From DATARH01 sp036268075 (GTDB lineage Bacteria > Pseudomonadota > Alphaproteobacteria > ATCC43930 > CGMCC-115725), in assembly GCA_036268075.1 (NCBI GenBank), contig DATAUV010000117.1, forward strand, positions 124,001-188,000: a stretch of 64,000 nt of DNA, written 5' to 3'. The notes under the pieces are model-generated. The model ran no database searches. It was not told the DNA's origin and saw nothing but the letters and a program-made list of their open reading frames with translations. Below, piece by piece: positions 35,084 to 43,942 of this stretch. Numbering within the stretch: the first letter of the stretch is position 1; each line of letters opens with the position of its first letter. The position numbers were made by a program, and so were the translations under genes.

Positions 35084-35979
35084 GCGCAGCGGGCGCCGGG
35101 GCGGCCTCCGCTTTCGCCCCGGCCAAGATAAACCTTTACCTCCACATCACCGGCCGCCGCGCCGACGGCCATCATCTGCTCGACAGCCTGATCGCCTTTG
35201 CCGATATCGGCGACCGGATCACCGCGATGCCGGCCGCCTGCCTGTCGCTGACCGTCGGGGGACCGGAAGCCCAGGCGCTTGCCGGGCTCGGCGACGACAA
35301 TCTGGTGCTGCGCGCCGCCCGCCATCTGCAAGCCCGCGAGGGCATCGTCGCCGGCGCCGCGCTGCACCTGGACAAGCAGCTCCCGGCGGCATCCGGGATC
35401 GGCGGCGGGTCGAGCGACGCGGCGGCGACGCTGCGCGCGCTGGCAAAATTGTGGGGATGTTCGCTCGATCCAGCCGACCCGGCGACGGCCGTCTGGGCCG
35501 CGCAGCTCGGCGCCGACGTACCGGCCTGCCTCGCTGCGGCACCGCTGAGGGTCGCGGGCATCGGTGAAATACTAGAGCCGGTCGGCAAATTGCCGCCGCT
35601 CGGGATCGTCCTGGCGAACCCCCGCCGCGAGCTTCCGACCGCCGCCGTATTCCGTGCCCGCCGCGGCGATTTCGGCCGCACCGCGGGGATGGGCGCGGTC
35701 CCGCGCGACGCCGCGGCCTTCGTCGCGATGATTGCCGAATGCCGCAACGACCTCACCGAGGCGGCGATCGGCTCGATCCCGGAGGTTGCGGCCGTGCTCA
35801 ACCGCCTCGCCTCCCTTCCGGATGCGCTGCTGACCCGGATGAGCGGGAGCGGAGCGACCTGCTTTGCATTGTTTGCCGACCGCGATCAGGCGGCACGGGC
35901 AGGCGCAGCGCTGGCAGCCGCACAGCCGGGCTGGTGGGTGCGCGGCGGCGATCTCCTGAGCAATCAGCCGGAAGATTGA
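35080..35979 (+). CDS. ispE: 4-diphosphocytidyl-2-C-methyl-D-erythritol kinase
   Basis: IspE phosphorylates CDP-methylerythritol in the non-mevalonate isoprenoid pathway. The GHMP kinase loop AASGIGGGSSDAAATL lies near residue 103. The normal N-terminus FAPAKINLYLHITGRRADGH is encoded from 35116, well upstream of the first ATG (35227). In that frame a stop occurs at 35002 and no ATG, GTG or TTG follows before 35116; the only plausible start is CTG 35080, overlapping the TPR stop as CTGA after GGAGCGGGG. The product is then 299 residues, the usual length. Confidence 0.88.
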   Translation: MSAAGAGAASAFAPAKINLYLHITGRRADGHHLLDSLIAFADIGDRITAMPAACLSLTVGGPEAQALAGLGDDNLVLRAARHLQAREGIVAGAALHLDKQLPAASGIGGGSSDAAATLRALAKLWGCSLDPADPATAVWAAQLGADVPACLAAAPLRVAGIGEILEPVGKLPPLGIVLANPRRELPTAAVFRARRGDFGRTAGMGAVPRDAAAFVAMIAECRNDLTEAAIGSIPEVAAVLNRLASLPDALLTRMSGSGATCFALFADRDQAARAGAALAAAQPGWWVRGGDLLSNQPED

Positions 35980-37346
35980 GCCGGCGCCAGGCCGGCGGCG
36001 CTGGGCTTCGCCGGTGCAGTCGGAGCCAGGAGTTTTTCGTGGATCGACTCCGCCGCCGCGGCCGCGGCGGCATTGCCCGCCGCCTTGTCGTCGCCGGAGA
36101 ATTGCCGGTAGAGCTCGTCGGCCCGCTTGGCCGCCGACTCGTCGCCGCGCGTCGCGGCTGCGCGGTACCACGCATAGGCGATCGGCGCCGAGCGCTCGGT
36201 ACCCTGTCCGCCCTCGCATAGGATTGCGAAATTGACCATCGCCGCGGCGACGCCCTGCTCGGCGGCACGTTTGTACCAGCGCGCCGCGGCAACCATGTCC
36301 TGTGGCGTGCCGCGCCCCTCGGCGTAGGAAAGCGCGAGGTTGTATTGCGCCGCCGGGTAGTTCCGCGCCGCCGCGCTGTGATACCAGATCAGCGCCTCGT
36401 TCATGTTCTGCGGCAGGCCGAGCCCGCGCTCGTACAGCACCGCCAGATTGTATTGCGCCGCCGTATTGCCGTTGATCGCCGCCTCGCGGAACCACTGCGC
36501 GGAGGCAGGGTAATCCCGCGCGACCCCGTCCCCCCGCGCGTAAAGCACACCGAGATCGTATTGCGCGGCGTTATCCCCGGTCTTGGCCTGCGCGAGTAGC
36601 GCCGTGACGCGATCCGAAGCGGAGGCCGCCGGCGGCGGGGACGCGGCCGCGGCCGCCGGTGGCGCGGAGGCGGCGGGAACCGGCGCCACAGCGGCGACGG
36701 TCTGTGGAGTGGGAAATGGCGGCGCGGCCGGCGCTGGCGGACTAGACGATGCCGCGAAGCCGGTCACGAGATCGCTGCGGTAGACGATCAGCGCGACCGC
36801 GGCCGTGACCAGGGCCATCGTCACGAGCCGCGCGCCGCGGCCAGCGCGGCGGGACCCGAACGGCGTGCCGCGCAAGGCATTCCCACCGAGCGCCGGCGCC
36901 GTCTGACGCAGCCTCATCGACGCTGGCGGCAAGCTGCTGCGCGGAGGCGGCGGCACCGAAGCGATGAGATGCGGCGGCAACGGCACGATCGCGCGGCCGT
37001 AACGCGGCGCCCTTGGTTCCGGCGTGGGCTCGCGCGACGCTTCCGGCGCGGGGGCGGACTCAAGCCCGGCCGCGACGAGGCTCGGCGGCAGCCGGGATTC
37101 CCGTGACGGCTCGTTGCTGTTCGCCGCGGCAGGCGCGGGCGGCGGGCTCGCCACCGCCATGACAGCGATTGCGGGGATCGGCTCCGGCGCGACGATGACC
37201 AGCTCCGGAACGGGCTCGTCGACAGGTTCGAACTCGACGAATTCGATATCGCGCCAGCGCGGCGGACGCGCCGGGACTCCCGCGGGTTGCGGCTGCCTGG
37301 TGCTCGGATTCGGACCGGCGGCGTTGGAAATCCGCGGTTCGGACAT
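35964..37346 (-). CDS. Membrane-anchored Sel1-repeat protein
   Basis: The 460-residue protein has a Pro-rich cytoplasmic region (1-170), one membrane helix near 177-194 (LVTMALVTAAVALIVY), a Pro/Ala linker, and four to five Sel1-type repeats from about 255 to 425 (AAQYDLGVLYARGDGVARDY, AQYNLAVLYERGLGLPQN). It is probably a single-pass inner-membrane scaffold with periplasmic repeats. The gene overlaps ispE by 16 nt, tail to tail. Confidence 0.87.
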   Translation of the reverse strand: MSEPRISNAAGPNPSTRQPQPAGVPARPPRWRDIEFVEFEPVDEPVPELVIVAPEPIPAIAVMAVASPPPAPAAANSNEPSRESRLPPSLVAAGLESAPAPEASREPTPEPRAPRYGRAIVPLPPHLIASVPPPPRSSLPPASMRLRQTAPALGGNALRGTPFGSRRAGRGARLVTMALVTAAVALIVYRSDLVTGFAASSSPPAPAAPPFPTPQTVAAVAPVPAASAPPAAAAASPPPAASASDRVTALLAQAKTGDNAAQYDLGVLYARGDGVARDYPASAQWFREAAINGNTAAQYNLAVLYERGLGLPQNMNEALIWYHSAAARNYPAAQYNLALSYAEGRGTPQDMVAAARWYKRAAEQGVAAAMVNFAILCEGGQGTERSAPIAYAWYRAAATRGDESAAKRADELYRQFSGDDKAAGNAAAAAAAESIHEKLLAPTAPAKPSAAGLAPAQSSG

Positions 37347-37504
37347 GACGACAGACTTCCGTCTCGCCTCGGCGAAGTCCGCCTATTCAATGCCTTACAA
37401 CCGCCGGATGCAAGCCGAACCGAAAACCTGCTTGTGGGCGACCTCAGACTCGGCCGCGCACCGCTCTTGCCAGCGCCCCGGCAACGATCGAAGCTGCCGC
37501 TCAA

Positions 37505-39091
37505 ATGTCTTCCACGCCAACCGCCGGGAACCAGGTCGCGACGATGCGCCGGCGCCGCGAAGGCGACCTGGCGATCTTCGATTGCGGCGGTATTCCGCCG
37601 GCGCGGCGCAAGCTCCTCCTGCTCAAATTGGACCATGTCGGCGACTTCCTGATCGCGCTGCCGGCCCTCGAGCGCCTTCGCCGGGATTTCGCCGGTGACC
37701 ACATCACGCTGGTCTGCGGGCCGTGGAACGTCGGGTTCGCCGGCGCCGCCGGGATCGCCGACGAAATCCGCCCCTATCGCTTTTTCCCCGAAGATGCGGG
37801 GAACTGGGACGGCGAGCCGGTCGAGGGGCTCGACTGTTTTCGCACCGCCGCTTCCGGCTCGTTCGACCTTGCGATCGACCTGCGGGTCAGCGAGGACACG
37901 CGGTTTCTGCTCAAGCATGTCGACGCCGCCCTTAAAGGCGGGATCGGCTCGCGAACCCGCCACCCGTATCTCGACATCCTGTTGCCGGCTCCGTTCGAGC
38001 GGCGCGAAAGCGGCCCCGCCCTATGGGTGGCCCCGCACGAGCTCAAATCGCTGCTGCCCGTCAAGACCCCGCTGTTTCATGAGACCGACTTTTCGGCCGG
38101 GCGCGGCCATCTGGTCTATGGCGGCGATGTTCCGCTGCCCGCCGGCCGGTTTCGCGCAACCTGGGATCTGCGGCTCGGCGCGCTGCTGCGCCGCTTCCCC
38201 GGCGTCACCTTCACGATCGACGTCGCGCGCAATCGCGGCGCCGACATCGTCGCGACCCGGCGCATCGTCTGGGGCCGGCCGGCGGATTTCCGCTCGTGGG
38301 CGTCGGTCGAGTTCGACAACGTCGAGCCCGGCGCCCCGCACGAATTCCGCCTGCATGTGCGTGGCCGCCCGCTGTGGTCGCGGTTGCGGTTTTTCGGCCT
38401 CTGGATCGAGCGGATCGACCGGCCCGAGACGCCGCGGGTGAAGGAGGCCGAGCTGCATGTCGGCGAGCAGTTGGCGCTGCTCGTGCAACTCATCGAAGAG
38501 CGCACGAGGCCGTTCGAGCCCGCACACGGACTGCCGGGCAAAGCGATCGCCCCGCCCTGGCCGCCGGGCGTCCGGCGGATCGTCATCGCACCGATCAGCA
38601 ATTCGCGGCTGCGCGATTGGGGCGCGGAGAATTACGCCGCTCTCGCCGACCGGCTGATCGAGGCGCAAGATTGCGCGGTCGCCCTCGTCGGCGCGCCGGC
38701 GCAACGCGAACTGCTCGTTGCGATCGCCGCGCGCTGCCGCAACCCCGGCCGCATTGTCAACCTGGCCGGACAAACCGATTGGGCACAGACGGCGGCGCTC
38801 ATCCGTAAAGCGGACCTCGTGATCTGCAACAATTCCGGCATCGGCCACCTCGCCGCCGCCTGCGGCACGCCGACCCTCGCGATCTATTCGGGCAGCCACC
38901 AGCCCCAGGAATGGGGGCCGCGCGGAGCCCGCGTGCGCGCGCTGATGGGCGTGGTGCCGTGCTCCCCCTGTGGCCACGACAAGCTGGAGGAATGCACCAA
39001 CGACCATCTATGCATGCGCCTGATCACGCCGGACGCGGTCGCCGCCGAGGCGGTGTCGATGCTGCCCTCCGCGCCGGCCCCTCGACGATGA
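37505..39091 (+). CDS. Family 9 glycosyltransferase (heptosyltransferase-like) with inserted domain
   Basis: The N-lobe KLLLLKLDHVGDFLIALPAL and C-lobe VICNNSGIGHLAAACGTPTL with IYSGSHQPQEWGPRG match GT9 heptosyltransferases that build lipopolysaccharide cores. At 528 residues it is about 170 longer than usual. The extra part, roughly residues 165-325, is beta-rich (FRSWASVEFDNVEPGAPHEF) and lies between the two lobes. An acceptor role in cell-surface glycan synthesis is likely; substrate unknown. Confidence 0.85.
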   Translation: MSSTPTAGNQVATMRRRREGDLAIFDCGGIPPARRKLLLLKLDHVGDFLIALPALERLRRDFAGDHITLVCGPWNVGFAGAAGIADEIRPYRFFPEDAGNWDGEPVEGLDCFRTAASGSFDLAIDLRVSEDTRFLLKHVDAALKGGIGSRTRHPYLDILLPAPFERRESGPALWVAPHELKSLLPVKTPLFHETDFSAGRGHLVYGGDVPLPAGRFRATWDLRLGALLRRFPGVTFTIDVARNRGADIVATRRIVWGRPADFRSWASVEFDNVEPGAPHEFRLHVRGRPLWSRLRFFGLWIERIDRPETPRVKEAELHVGEQLALLVQLIEERTRPFEPAHGLPGKAIAPPWPPGVRRIVIAPISNSRLRDWGAENYAALADRLIEAQDCAVALVGAPAQRELLVAIAARCRNPGRIVNLAGQTDWAQTAALIRKADLVICNNSGIGHLAAACGTPTLAIYSGSHQPQEWGPRGARVRALMGVVPCSPCGHDKLEECTNDHLCMRLITPDAVAAEAVSMLPSAPAPRR

Positions 39092-39131
39092 CCGCGACAA
39101 TCGATATCTACTGCGCTGACCCGACGGGTCT

Positions 39132-39206
39132 TGGGGCGTAGCCAAGAGGTAAGGCACCGGATTTTGATTCCGGCATTCCCTGGTTCGAATCCAGGCGCCC
39201 CAGCCA
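39132..39206 (+). tRNA. tRNA-Gln (anticodon UUG)
   Basis: Acceptor stem TGGGGCG pairs with CGCCCCA, D-arm GCC/GGC, anticodon stem CCGGA/TCCGG around TTTTGAT with anticodon TTG, T-arm CCTGG-TTCGAAT-CCAGG, then G and encoded CCA. The gene sits at the edge of the accessory region and is a plausible integration site for what follows. Confidence 0.95.
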
Positions 39207-39318
39207 GCCTTTCCGCAGATTTCCTAGGTTTTCAGGTTATGGCACAGCCCGGAAAAACCAGAACAATCGGTGAAGGTGACCGTACAGAAACCGGCACACC
39301 AGTGATCCGCGCTATTCG

Positions 39319-39537
39319 GTGATGCCTCGGCGTCCACTCGACCCGCTTACGCTGCCTGAAATCGATGTCTGGCGCGCGGCGAACATGCTCGTTCGGCGCC
39401 ACGGCACGAACGCGGAGCTTGAAGCGGCGCGGATGGTCGACGCCATGTTGGACCGCGGGGACCTGGGCGGGCGCGACGTGTGGCGGCGGATCAGGCGAGC
39501 GGAGCTACAGCAGAAGCCGGGTGGCCTGTTGCATTAA
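39319..39537 (+). CDS. Small conserved hypothetical protein (DUF6961-like)
   Basis: A 72-residue protein, PRRPLDPLTLPEIDVWRAAN onward, with a helical core and a basic end (VWRRIRRAELQQKPGG). I recall near-identical short proteins in other alphaproteobacterial genomes, often near accessory DNA; the family name is tentative. Start is GTG 39319 or ATG 39322. Nothing else is visible in 39538-39691. Confidence 0.65.
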   Translation: MMPRRPLDPLTLPEIDVWRAANMLVRRHGTNAELEAARMVDAMLDRGDLGGRDVWRRIRRAELQQKPGGLLH

Positions 39538-39691
39538 ATTGTCCTTAACCCTCTTGATTTCAGACGGGGGGCCGGGACTCCACTACAGTGGTCAGCGAGG
39601 TCGCCGGAAAGGCTGGACCCTTCATCCGGGCTCCGATCTCGCTTCGCTTGTTATCGACCGGGCAGACCGCGATTACCGCGGTCTGCTTGGC

Positions 39692-40642
39692 CTACCTGGC
39701 GCTGCCTCGCTCGAATATCGGCCGGAAGGGCCCGGGCGCGCCGCTGTGAATGACGGGTCTGTCGGCAGCTGCTTTGAGCATCATGCTCCGCAGCCATCTT
39801 AGCGGAACGTCGTACCCCGACGACAGGATACAGCTCGCCAATATGAGCACGGCGCCGACCGCGCTCGTTGGGTCGGGCGTTTCACGGAAGATAATAGTTC
39901 CCGCAGAGAGGGCGATCACGAGACGGAGCAGGGTAAATGGGCCGAGCACCGCCGCCTCGGCGTGTCTTGTCGCCACGATGCCGCAATAGACTCCGATCGG
40001 GCCAAGCAACGCGATTGCGGGGAGCCACATCATGGCCCTCGCTTCTGGGACACCGGCAAAGAGGGCGAGAGGGGCGCTGCCGATAGCGGGAACTACATTG
40101 GTATAGAACATCGTCGTCGCCTGGCTGTCGTCGCGCTGGAGATACCGATTGAGCACGAAGGAAAGCCCGTTCAGGCTGGTGCCGAGAACAGCGATCAGGT
40201 ATGCGCTCGTCCATCCCGAGAAGGCTGGCTTGGCGACGATAATCGCGCCGCCGATGCCGATCACGGCTGACGCCCATCCCCGACCGGTGACGCTCTCACC
40301 TAGGATGACGACCGAGAAGATCGCGATGTAAGCGGTCTGGGTATAGGAGATCGCGGTGGCATCCCCGAAGGGCAGGCGCCTGAAGGAGTAGATCATCACC
40401 CACAAATAGAGGAGAGCGACGCCGCCGCGGAGCAACTGCACCGGCAGGTGACGGGTACGCACGGTCTCCCAGAGCGGGCCTTTCGCGACTACGAGTGCGA
40501 GTATTACGCCAGCGGCACCCCGGAGACACGAGAGCTGCATTACCGATGCGTGCGGGCCGATCTGGTGGATGACGCCTGTTTCCGCAGCGAACAGCGCCGC
40601 TTGAGCGATCATCAGCTGAATGGCGGGTCGCGGGCAGCTCAT
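39692..40642 (-). CDS. DMT-superfamily (EamA-type) transporter
   Basis: The 316-residue membrane protein has ten hydrophobic segments in two EamA halves, e.g. LRGAAGVILALVVAKG, FSVVILGESVTGRGW and FTLLRLVIALSAGTIIFRE. Such proteins export amino acids, nucleotides or small metabolites. Its start overlaps the end of the DUF6065-like gene by 4 nt, so the two are co-translated. Within this cassette an exporter of a peptide-derived or small product is plausible but unproven. Confidence 0.88.
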   Translation of the reverse strand: MSCPRPAIQLMIAQAALFAAETGVIHQIGPHASVMQLSCLRGAAGVILALVVAKGPLWETVRTRHLPVQLLRGGVALLYLWVMIYSFRRLPFGDATAISYTQTAYIAIFSVVILGESVTGRGWASAVIGIGGAIIVAKPAFSGWTSAYLIAVLGTSLNGLSFVLNRYLQRDDSQATTMFYTNVVPAIGSAPLALFAGVPEARAMMWLPAIALLGPIGVYCGIVATRHAEAAVLGPFTLLRLVIALSAGTIIFRETPDPTSAVGAVLILASCILSSGYDVPLRWLRSMMLKAAADRPVIHSGAPGPFRPIFERGSAR

Positions 40643-41400
40643 GGGGTAGCGCTTTCCTCGCGCAACAGGCGGCGTGTCTCGGCGGCGTACATGGCGCCGG
40701 GCCGGCGCAGATGATCAGCCTTCCGCTGGAACCGCTCAGCGAAGCGCTGCCAATCCGATGGTGTCAGCGCATCGGTATCACGTACGTCAAAGCTCTGATT
40801 TAGGTAACTTTCCCGTAGAATCGGTTGTATCTGGAAGAATGGGGTGGTTTTTACGAAATAAATAGGACTGTTCGATCGCTTTAGACGGATGTTTGCGAAC
40901 AGTGGCTCATCACGCTTGCTTGTTTCAAGAATCCCTTCGTATGCCTGATATGCTTGGGTATTTTTTGCATTAACGATGCCGCGCACGCACACCGACCAGC
41001 CTGGGGCGGTGGTCATCATCAAGCCGGTCCAAATTACCACTTGGCCTGGCTCCGAACCTTGTTCGATGAACGGGGGCGCCAGATCCCCGATGCCGTCGGG
41101 TGCGACGTCCCGGAAATGATCGCGAAATCCCGGGTACTGAATGCCTCCTTGTATCGATATCCACTCATCGGGCGGGAGGCCGGAATACCCCCAGAAAGTT
41201 TGGTCGTCGTCGAGGAGAAGCCTGAAATCCATTGGCGGGCATATGTGACAGCCAAACGAGGAGGCCGTGGTAAGCGGCACGCAGTAGCGAACCGCGTCGA
41301 TCGTTACGTTTCCGTCCGCGCCTTTGTCGGCGCGCCGCGGCTCGGGAGCATCGGGGATAAGCCTGTAAAACCGACAGATCGGCTCTGCTGGTTCTTCCAT
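40639..41400 (-). CDS. DUF6065-like uncharacterised protein
   Basis: The 253-residue soluble protein shows FYRLIPDAPEPRRADKGADG, RYCVPLTTASSFGCHICPPM, IWTGLMMTTAPGWSVCVRG and AYEGILETSKRDEPLFANIR, a pattern I associate with DUF6065, a family without known function. ATG 41400 has a strong ribosome site (GGGAGATCGGAA). Parts of the gene (about 40.79-40.98 kb) are clearly more AT-rich than neighbouring genes, suggesting transfer. It lies between the repeat peptide and the exporter in one apparent operon. Confidence 0.75.
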   Translation of the reverse strand: MEEPAEPICRFYRLIPDAPEPRRADKGADGNVTIDAVRYCVPLTTASSFGCHICPPMDFRLLLDDDQTFWGYSGLPPDEWISIQGGIQYPGFRDHFRDVAPDGIGDLAPPFIEQGSEPGQVVIWTGLMMTTAPGWSVCVRGIVNAKNTQAYQAYEGILETSKRDEPLFANIRLKRSNSPIYFVKTTPFFQIQPILRESYLNQSFDVRDTDALTPSDWQRFAERFQRKADHLRRPGAMYAAETRRLLREESATP

Positions 41401-41441
41401 TTCCGATCTCCCTCGCCGCAGCGCTGTCTGGCACCCGAACT

Positions 41442-41636
41442 TTAGCGCGAGCGCGTGATCGTGCCGTCGCCGAAACGCACCTCTCCTTTATCCACGACTG
41501 AGGCGTCGGGGCGACGCGTGGTCACCGAGACCTTCGTGATGGTGCCGTCGCCGAAGCGGACGGTGCCGAGGTCAACGACCTTCGCGTCGGGAAGGCGCGG
41601 CGTCGGATAAATCGGCTTCTGGGTGATCTTTTCCAT
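41442..41636 (-). CDS. 64-residue peptide with duplicated VRFGDGTIT segment
   Basis: ATG 41636 is preceded by AGGAGA at 7 nt (complement of 41643-41648), a strong site that argues for real translation. The leader MEKITQKPIYPTPRLP is followed by DAKVVDLGTVRFGDGTIT, a short linker KVSVTTRRP, and a second copy DASVVDKGEVRFGDGTIT, ending RSR. Leader plus duplicated core resembles multi-core precursor peptides. No signal sequence, no cysteine. It sits between its likely activator and DUF6065-exporter genes. Function unknown; precursor status is inference. Confidence 0.7.
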   Translation of the reverse strand: MEKITQKPIYPTPRLPDAKVVDLGTVRFGDGTITKVSVTTRRPDASVVDKGEVRFGDGTITRSR

Positions 41637-41706
41637 TGCGAGTCTCCTGCTGTAACCGTCGGAATTGCCCGACAAAGCAAGGACGAGAGTCGCAAATCTC
41701 TTGGGG

Positions 41707-41740
41707 CCGTACCCGGAGGAGCAGCCGGTTCCGTACCCGG
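41707..41740 (-). promoter_or_regulatory. Direct repeat of CCGGGTACGG upstream of the peptide gene
   Basis: On the minus strand CCGGGTACGG occurs twice (complement of 41731-41740 and 41707-41716) with a 24-bp period, 70-100 bp before the peptide start. SARP-family activators bind direct repeats near promoters, and a SARP gene ends just upstream, so this is a candidate activator site. Confidence 0.45.
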
Positions 41741-41753
41741 TGAATTTTTTGGA

Positions 41754-43805
41754 TCAAGTGGAGGGCGGTACACCCGCTCTTAGGAGGGCGTCGCGGAAGG
41801 GTTCGGCGAGCGGGCCGGCGCTGCCCGGAAATCGCCTGAGGTAGCGTTCAACCGAGAAATTCGGGTCAAGTGCCATTAGAGGACTGACCGCGTCGCGGGC
41901 TTCCGCTTCCCGGTTGTCGAGCGAGAGTGCGATGATGAGGAGCTTATGGCCGGTGGTATAGGTGCGGTTGTCGCGGATACAACGTACGGCGCACTCAGCC
42001 GCTTTCGCATATTGCCCGTCCGCGAGGTGGGCCATTGCGTCACCGCCGCTGTATGCGCAGATCATCGGGTCAAATGGGGACAGCGCCCTCGCCCGCTCCG
42101 CCTTGGCGACCGCTTCCGGACCTTGCCCTGTCCACGCATGGGCATTGGAGTTCCAAAGCCATGCTCGCGAGCTGTTGGGATTAATGCTCAGTGCGGTCTC
42201 GAAGAACGGGAACGCTCGGTCGAAATCCTTATGGAGATACCCGGCGATGTGGCCCTGAACGGCCATCGCCATCGAGTCCATTTGATCACAATCGCTGGCG
42301 GCCTGCGAAAAGTGCTCGGCCAGAGCCGTGTCCCTTTCAGGGCACTCCGACCATTCCTGTCCGACGCGCATGACATGCCAATATGCGCGCCAGGCGAATG
42401 CCGGCGCATAACGCGGCCCCCGCTCGATCGCCTGTTCAAAGAGTTCTTCGGCGGCCGTGAAGGCCTCCTTTGATGGTTGGTGCATACATTCTTGTGCGCG
42501 AAGGAGCAGATGGTAGGCGCCTTGGTGCTCGGGTTGCGTGATGCGCACGCGCCTGATCTCGGCATAGCGGACGTGAGGCGCCACCGCTCGAACCACCGTC
42601 TCAGCGAGTTGATCTTGGATGTCGAGTAGATCCGAGATGTCTCGATCAAACCGCTCGGTCCAGAGGGTTCCTCCGGTCCCCGTGTCAGCGAGCTCGACGC
42701 TGAGGCGCAACCGATCGCCAGAGACGCGCACGCTTCCCGATAGCAGATAACGAACACCCAGCGCGCTACCAATTTCCTGCGGGGAGCGATCCTGTTTTCT
42801 GAATGCGGCGGTCGAGAGCCGAGAGGTCACGAACAGAGTTGGTATGTGGGAAAGCCGCTCTACGAGATCATCGGTGAGCCCTTCGGCCACGTAGTTGTGT
42901 CCAGACTTCATGCCGATATCGCGGAACGGCAGAACCGCGATCGACGGCTGTGCCTTCTGAGCGTCGGCCACGCTGATTTCCTCCACGAAAGAGACGGATT
43001 GTCTGGGACCTTGGCGGCCCGTGCCCGCCGGCGCGATCTGCCAATCCCGCCGAACCTCACGATAAAGCGCTGTCGTCTTCTCCGATGGCCTCAGGCCGTG
43101 ACTCGCCGCAAGCACGGTCTCGAACCGTTCATATTCGGCGAGCGCTCCCGCGGGATCGCCGCTGTCGACCAATGCCCCCATCAGCGCCCGGACGGCGCGC
43201 TGATGTGCACTTTCGAAATTTAGGACTCTTCGGGCCGCCTCAATACGGCTCTCCGGCGGGGCGCCAGCCGAGACAAGTTGCTCAAGTGCTCCCTCGAGGT
43301 TGAATTTGCACTTCGTCTCGTACCGGGACCGCTCGGCCAAAAGCCATTGGTCAAAGGCCGGCGAGACGTCAACGAGGTCGTCGAGAAGATCTGGACGGTC
43401 GGGATTCTCGAAGACGTCGATCCAGCAATTGGTGGTATCGAACCGGAGCCAATGTCGTTCTCGATCGAGCCGCCAGGTTCCGCGCCCGTGGTTCAGGTCT
43501 GCGAGGGCATGGCGCAAATGATCGCGCGCGAGCGTCTCCCCGGAGCGATCCCAAAGGAGTCCGGCGGGCGTTTCCCGTGAGATGCGCTCTCCTCTACAAA
43601 GACAAAGATATGCGAGAAGGGCCCTAGTTTTTTTAACTGAGGGAAGAATATCTTCACCGTCGGGGCTAATAACCTGCATCCGACCGAGCAGTTTGATGCG
43701 CGTAGTTCTAGGGCTGATGGTCCGCGTGCGAGTAGCGGTTGCCTGCGCGCCAGGGTGGAGCGGGACGATACGATCGGTATATTCCCGGAACGTAAGCTCG
43801 TCCAT
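41754..43805 (-). CDS. SARP/BTAD transcriptional regulator with TolB-like and TPR domains
   Basis: Domain order in 683 residues: OmpR-type winged helix (about 35-110, LLGRMQVISPDGEDILPSVK), bacterial transcriptional activator domain (about 120-260, ALVDSGDPAGALAEYERFE), a TolB/FlgO-like segment (about 290-410, IAVLPFRDIG and YVAEGLTDDLVERLSHI), then TPRs to the end. No kinase or receiver domain is seen. It likely activates the downstream peptide-DUF6065-exporter genes. ATG 43805 follows GGAGTGTTGGT. Confidence 0.88.
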   Translation of the reverse strand: MDELTFREYTDRIVPLHPGAQATATRTRTISPRTTRIKLLGRMQVISPDGEDILPSVKKTRALLAYLCLCRGERISRETPAGLLWDRSGETLARDHLRHALADLNHGRGTWRLDRERHWLRFDTTNCWIDVFENPDRPDLLDDLVDVSPAFDQWLLAERSRYETKCKFNLEGALEQLVSAGAPPESRIEAARRVLNFESAHQRAVRALMGALVDSGDPAGALAEYERFETVLAASHGLRPSEKTTALYREVRRDWQIAPAGTGRQGPRQSVSFVEEISVADAQKAQPSIAVLPFRDIGMKSGHNYVAEGLTDDLVERLSHIPTLFVTSRLSTAAFRKQDRSPQEIGSALGVRYLLSGSVRVSGDRLRLSVELADTGTGGTLWTERFDRDISDLLDIQDQLAETVVRAVAPHVRYAEIRRVRITQPEHQGAYHLLLRAQECMHQPSKEAFTAAEELFEQAIERGPRYAPAFAWRAYWHVMRVGQEWSECPERDTALAEHFSQAASDCDQMDSMAMAVQGHIAGYLHKDFDRAFPFFETALSINPNSSRAWLWNSNAHAWTGQGPEAVAKAERARALSPFDPMICAYSGGDAMAHLADGQYAKAAECAVRCIRDNRTYTTGHKLLIIALSLDNREAEARDAVSPLMALDPNFSVERYLRRFPGSAGPLAEPFRDALLRAGVPPST

Positions 43806-43942
43806 ACCAACACTCCGAGATACTCAGGTCTGTACGGTCGAGCGGCTGACAGACGATAGTTAACATAAGTGCAAAATTTTTTTGTGGCGAATCCGATTTT
43901 CGATAATTCCCCTGATACCACCCCTGATAGCACCCCGGACCG

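Noticed and set aside
41442..41636. Lasso or graspetide precursor
   Set aside because: No lasso cyclase/protease pair or ATP-grasp ligase gene is present in the window, so a named class cannot be supported.
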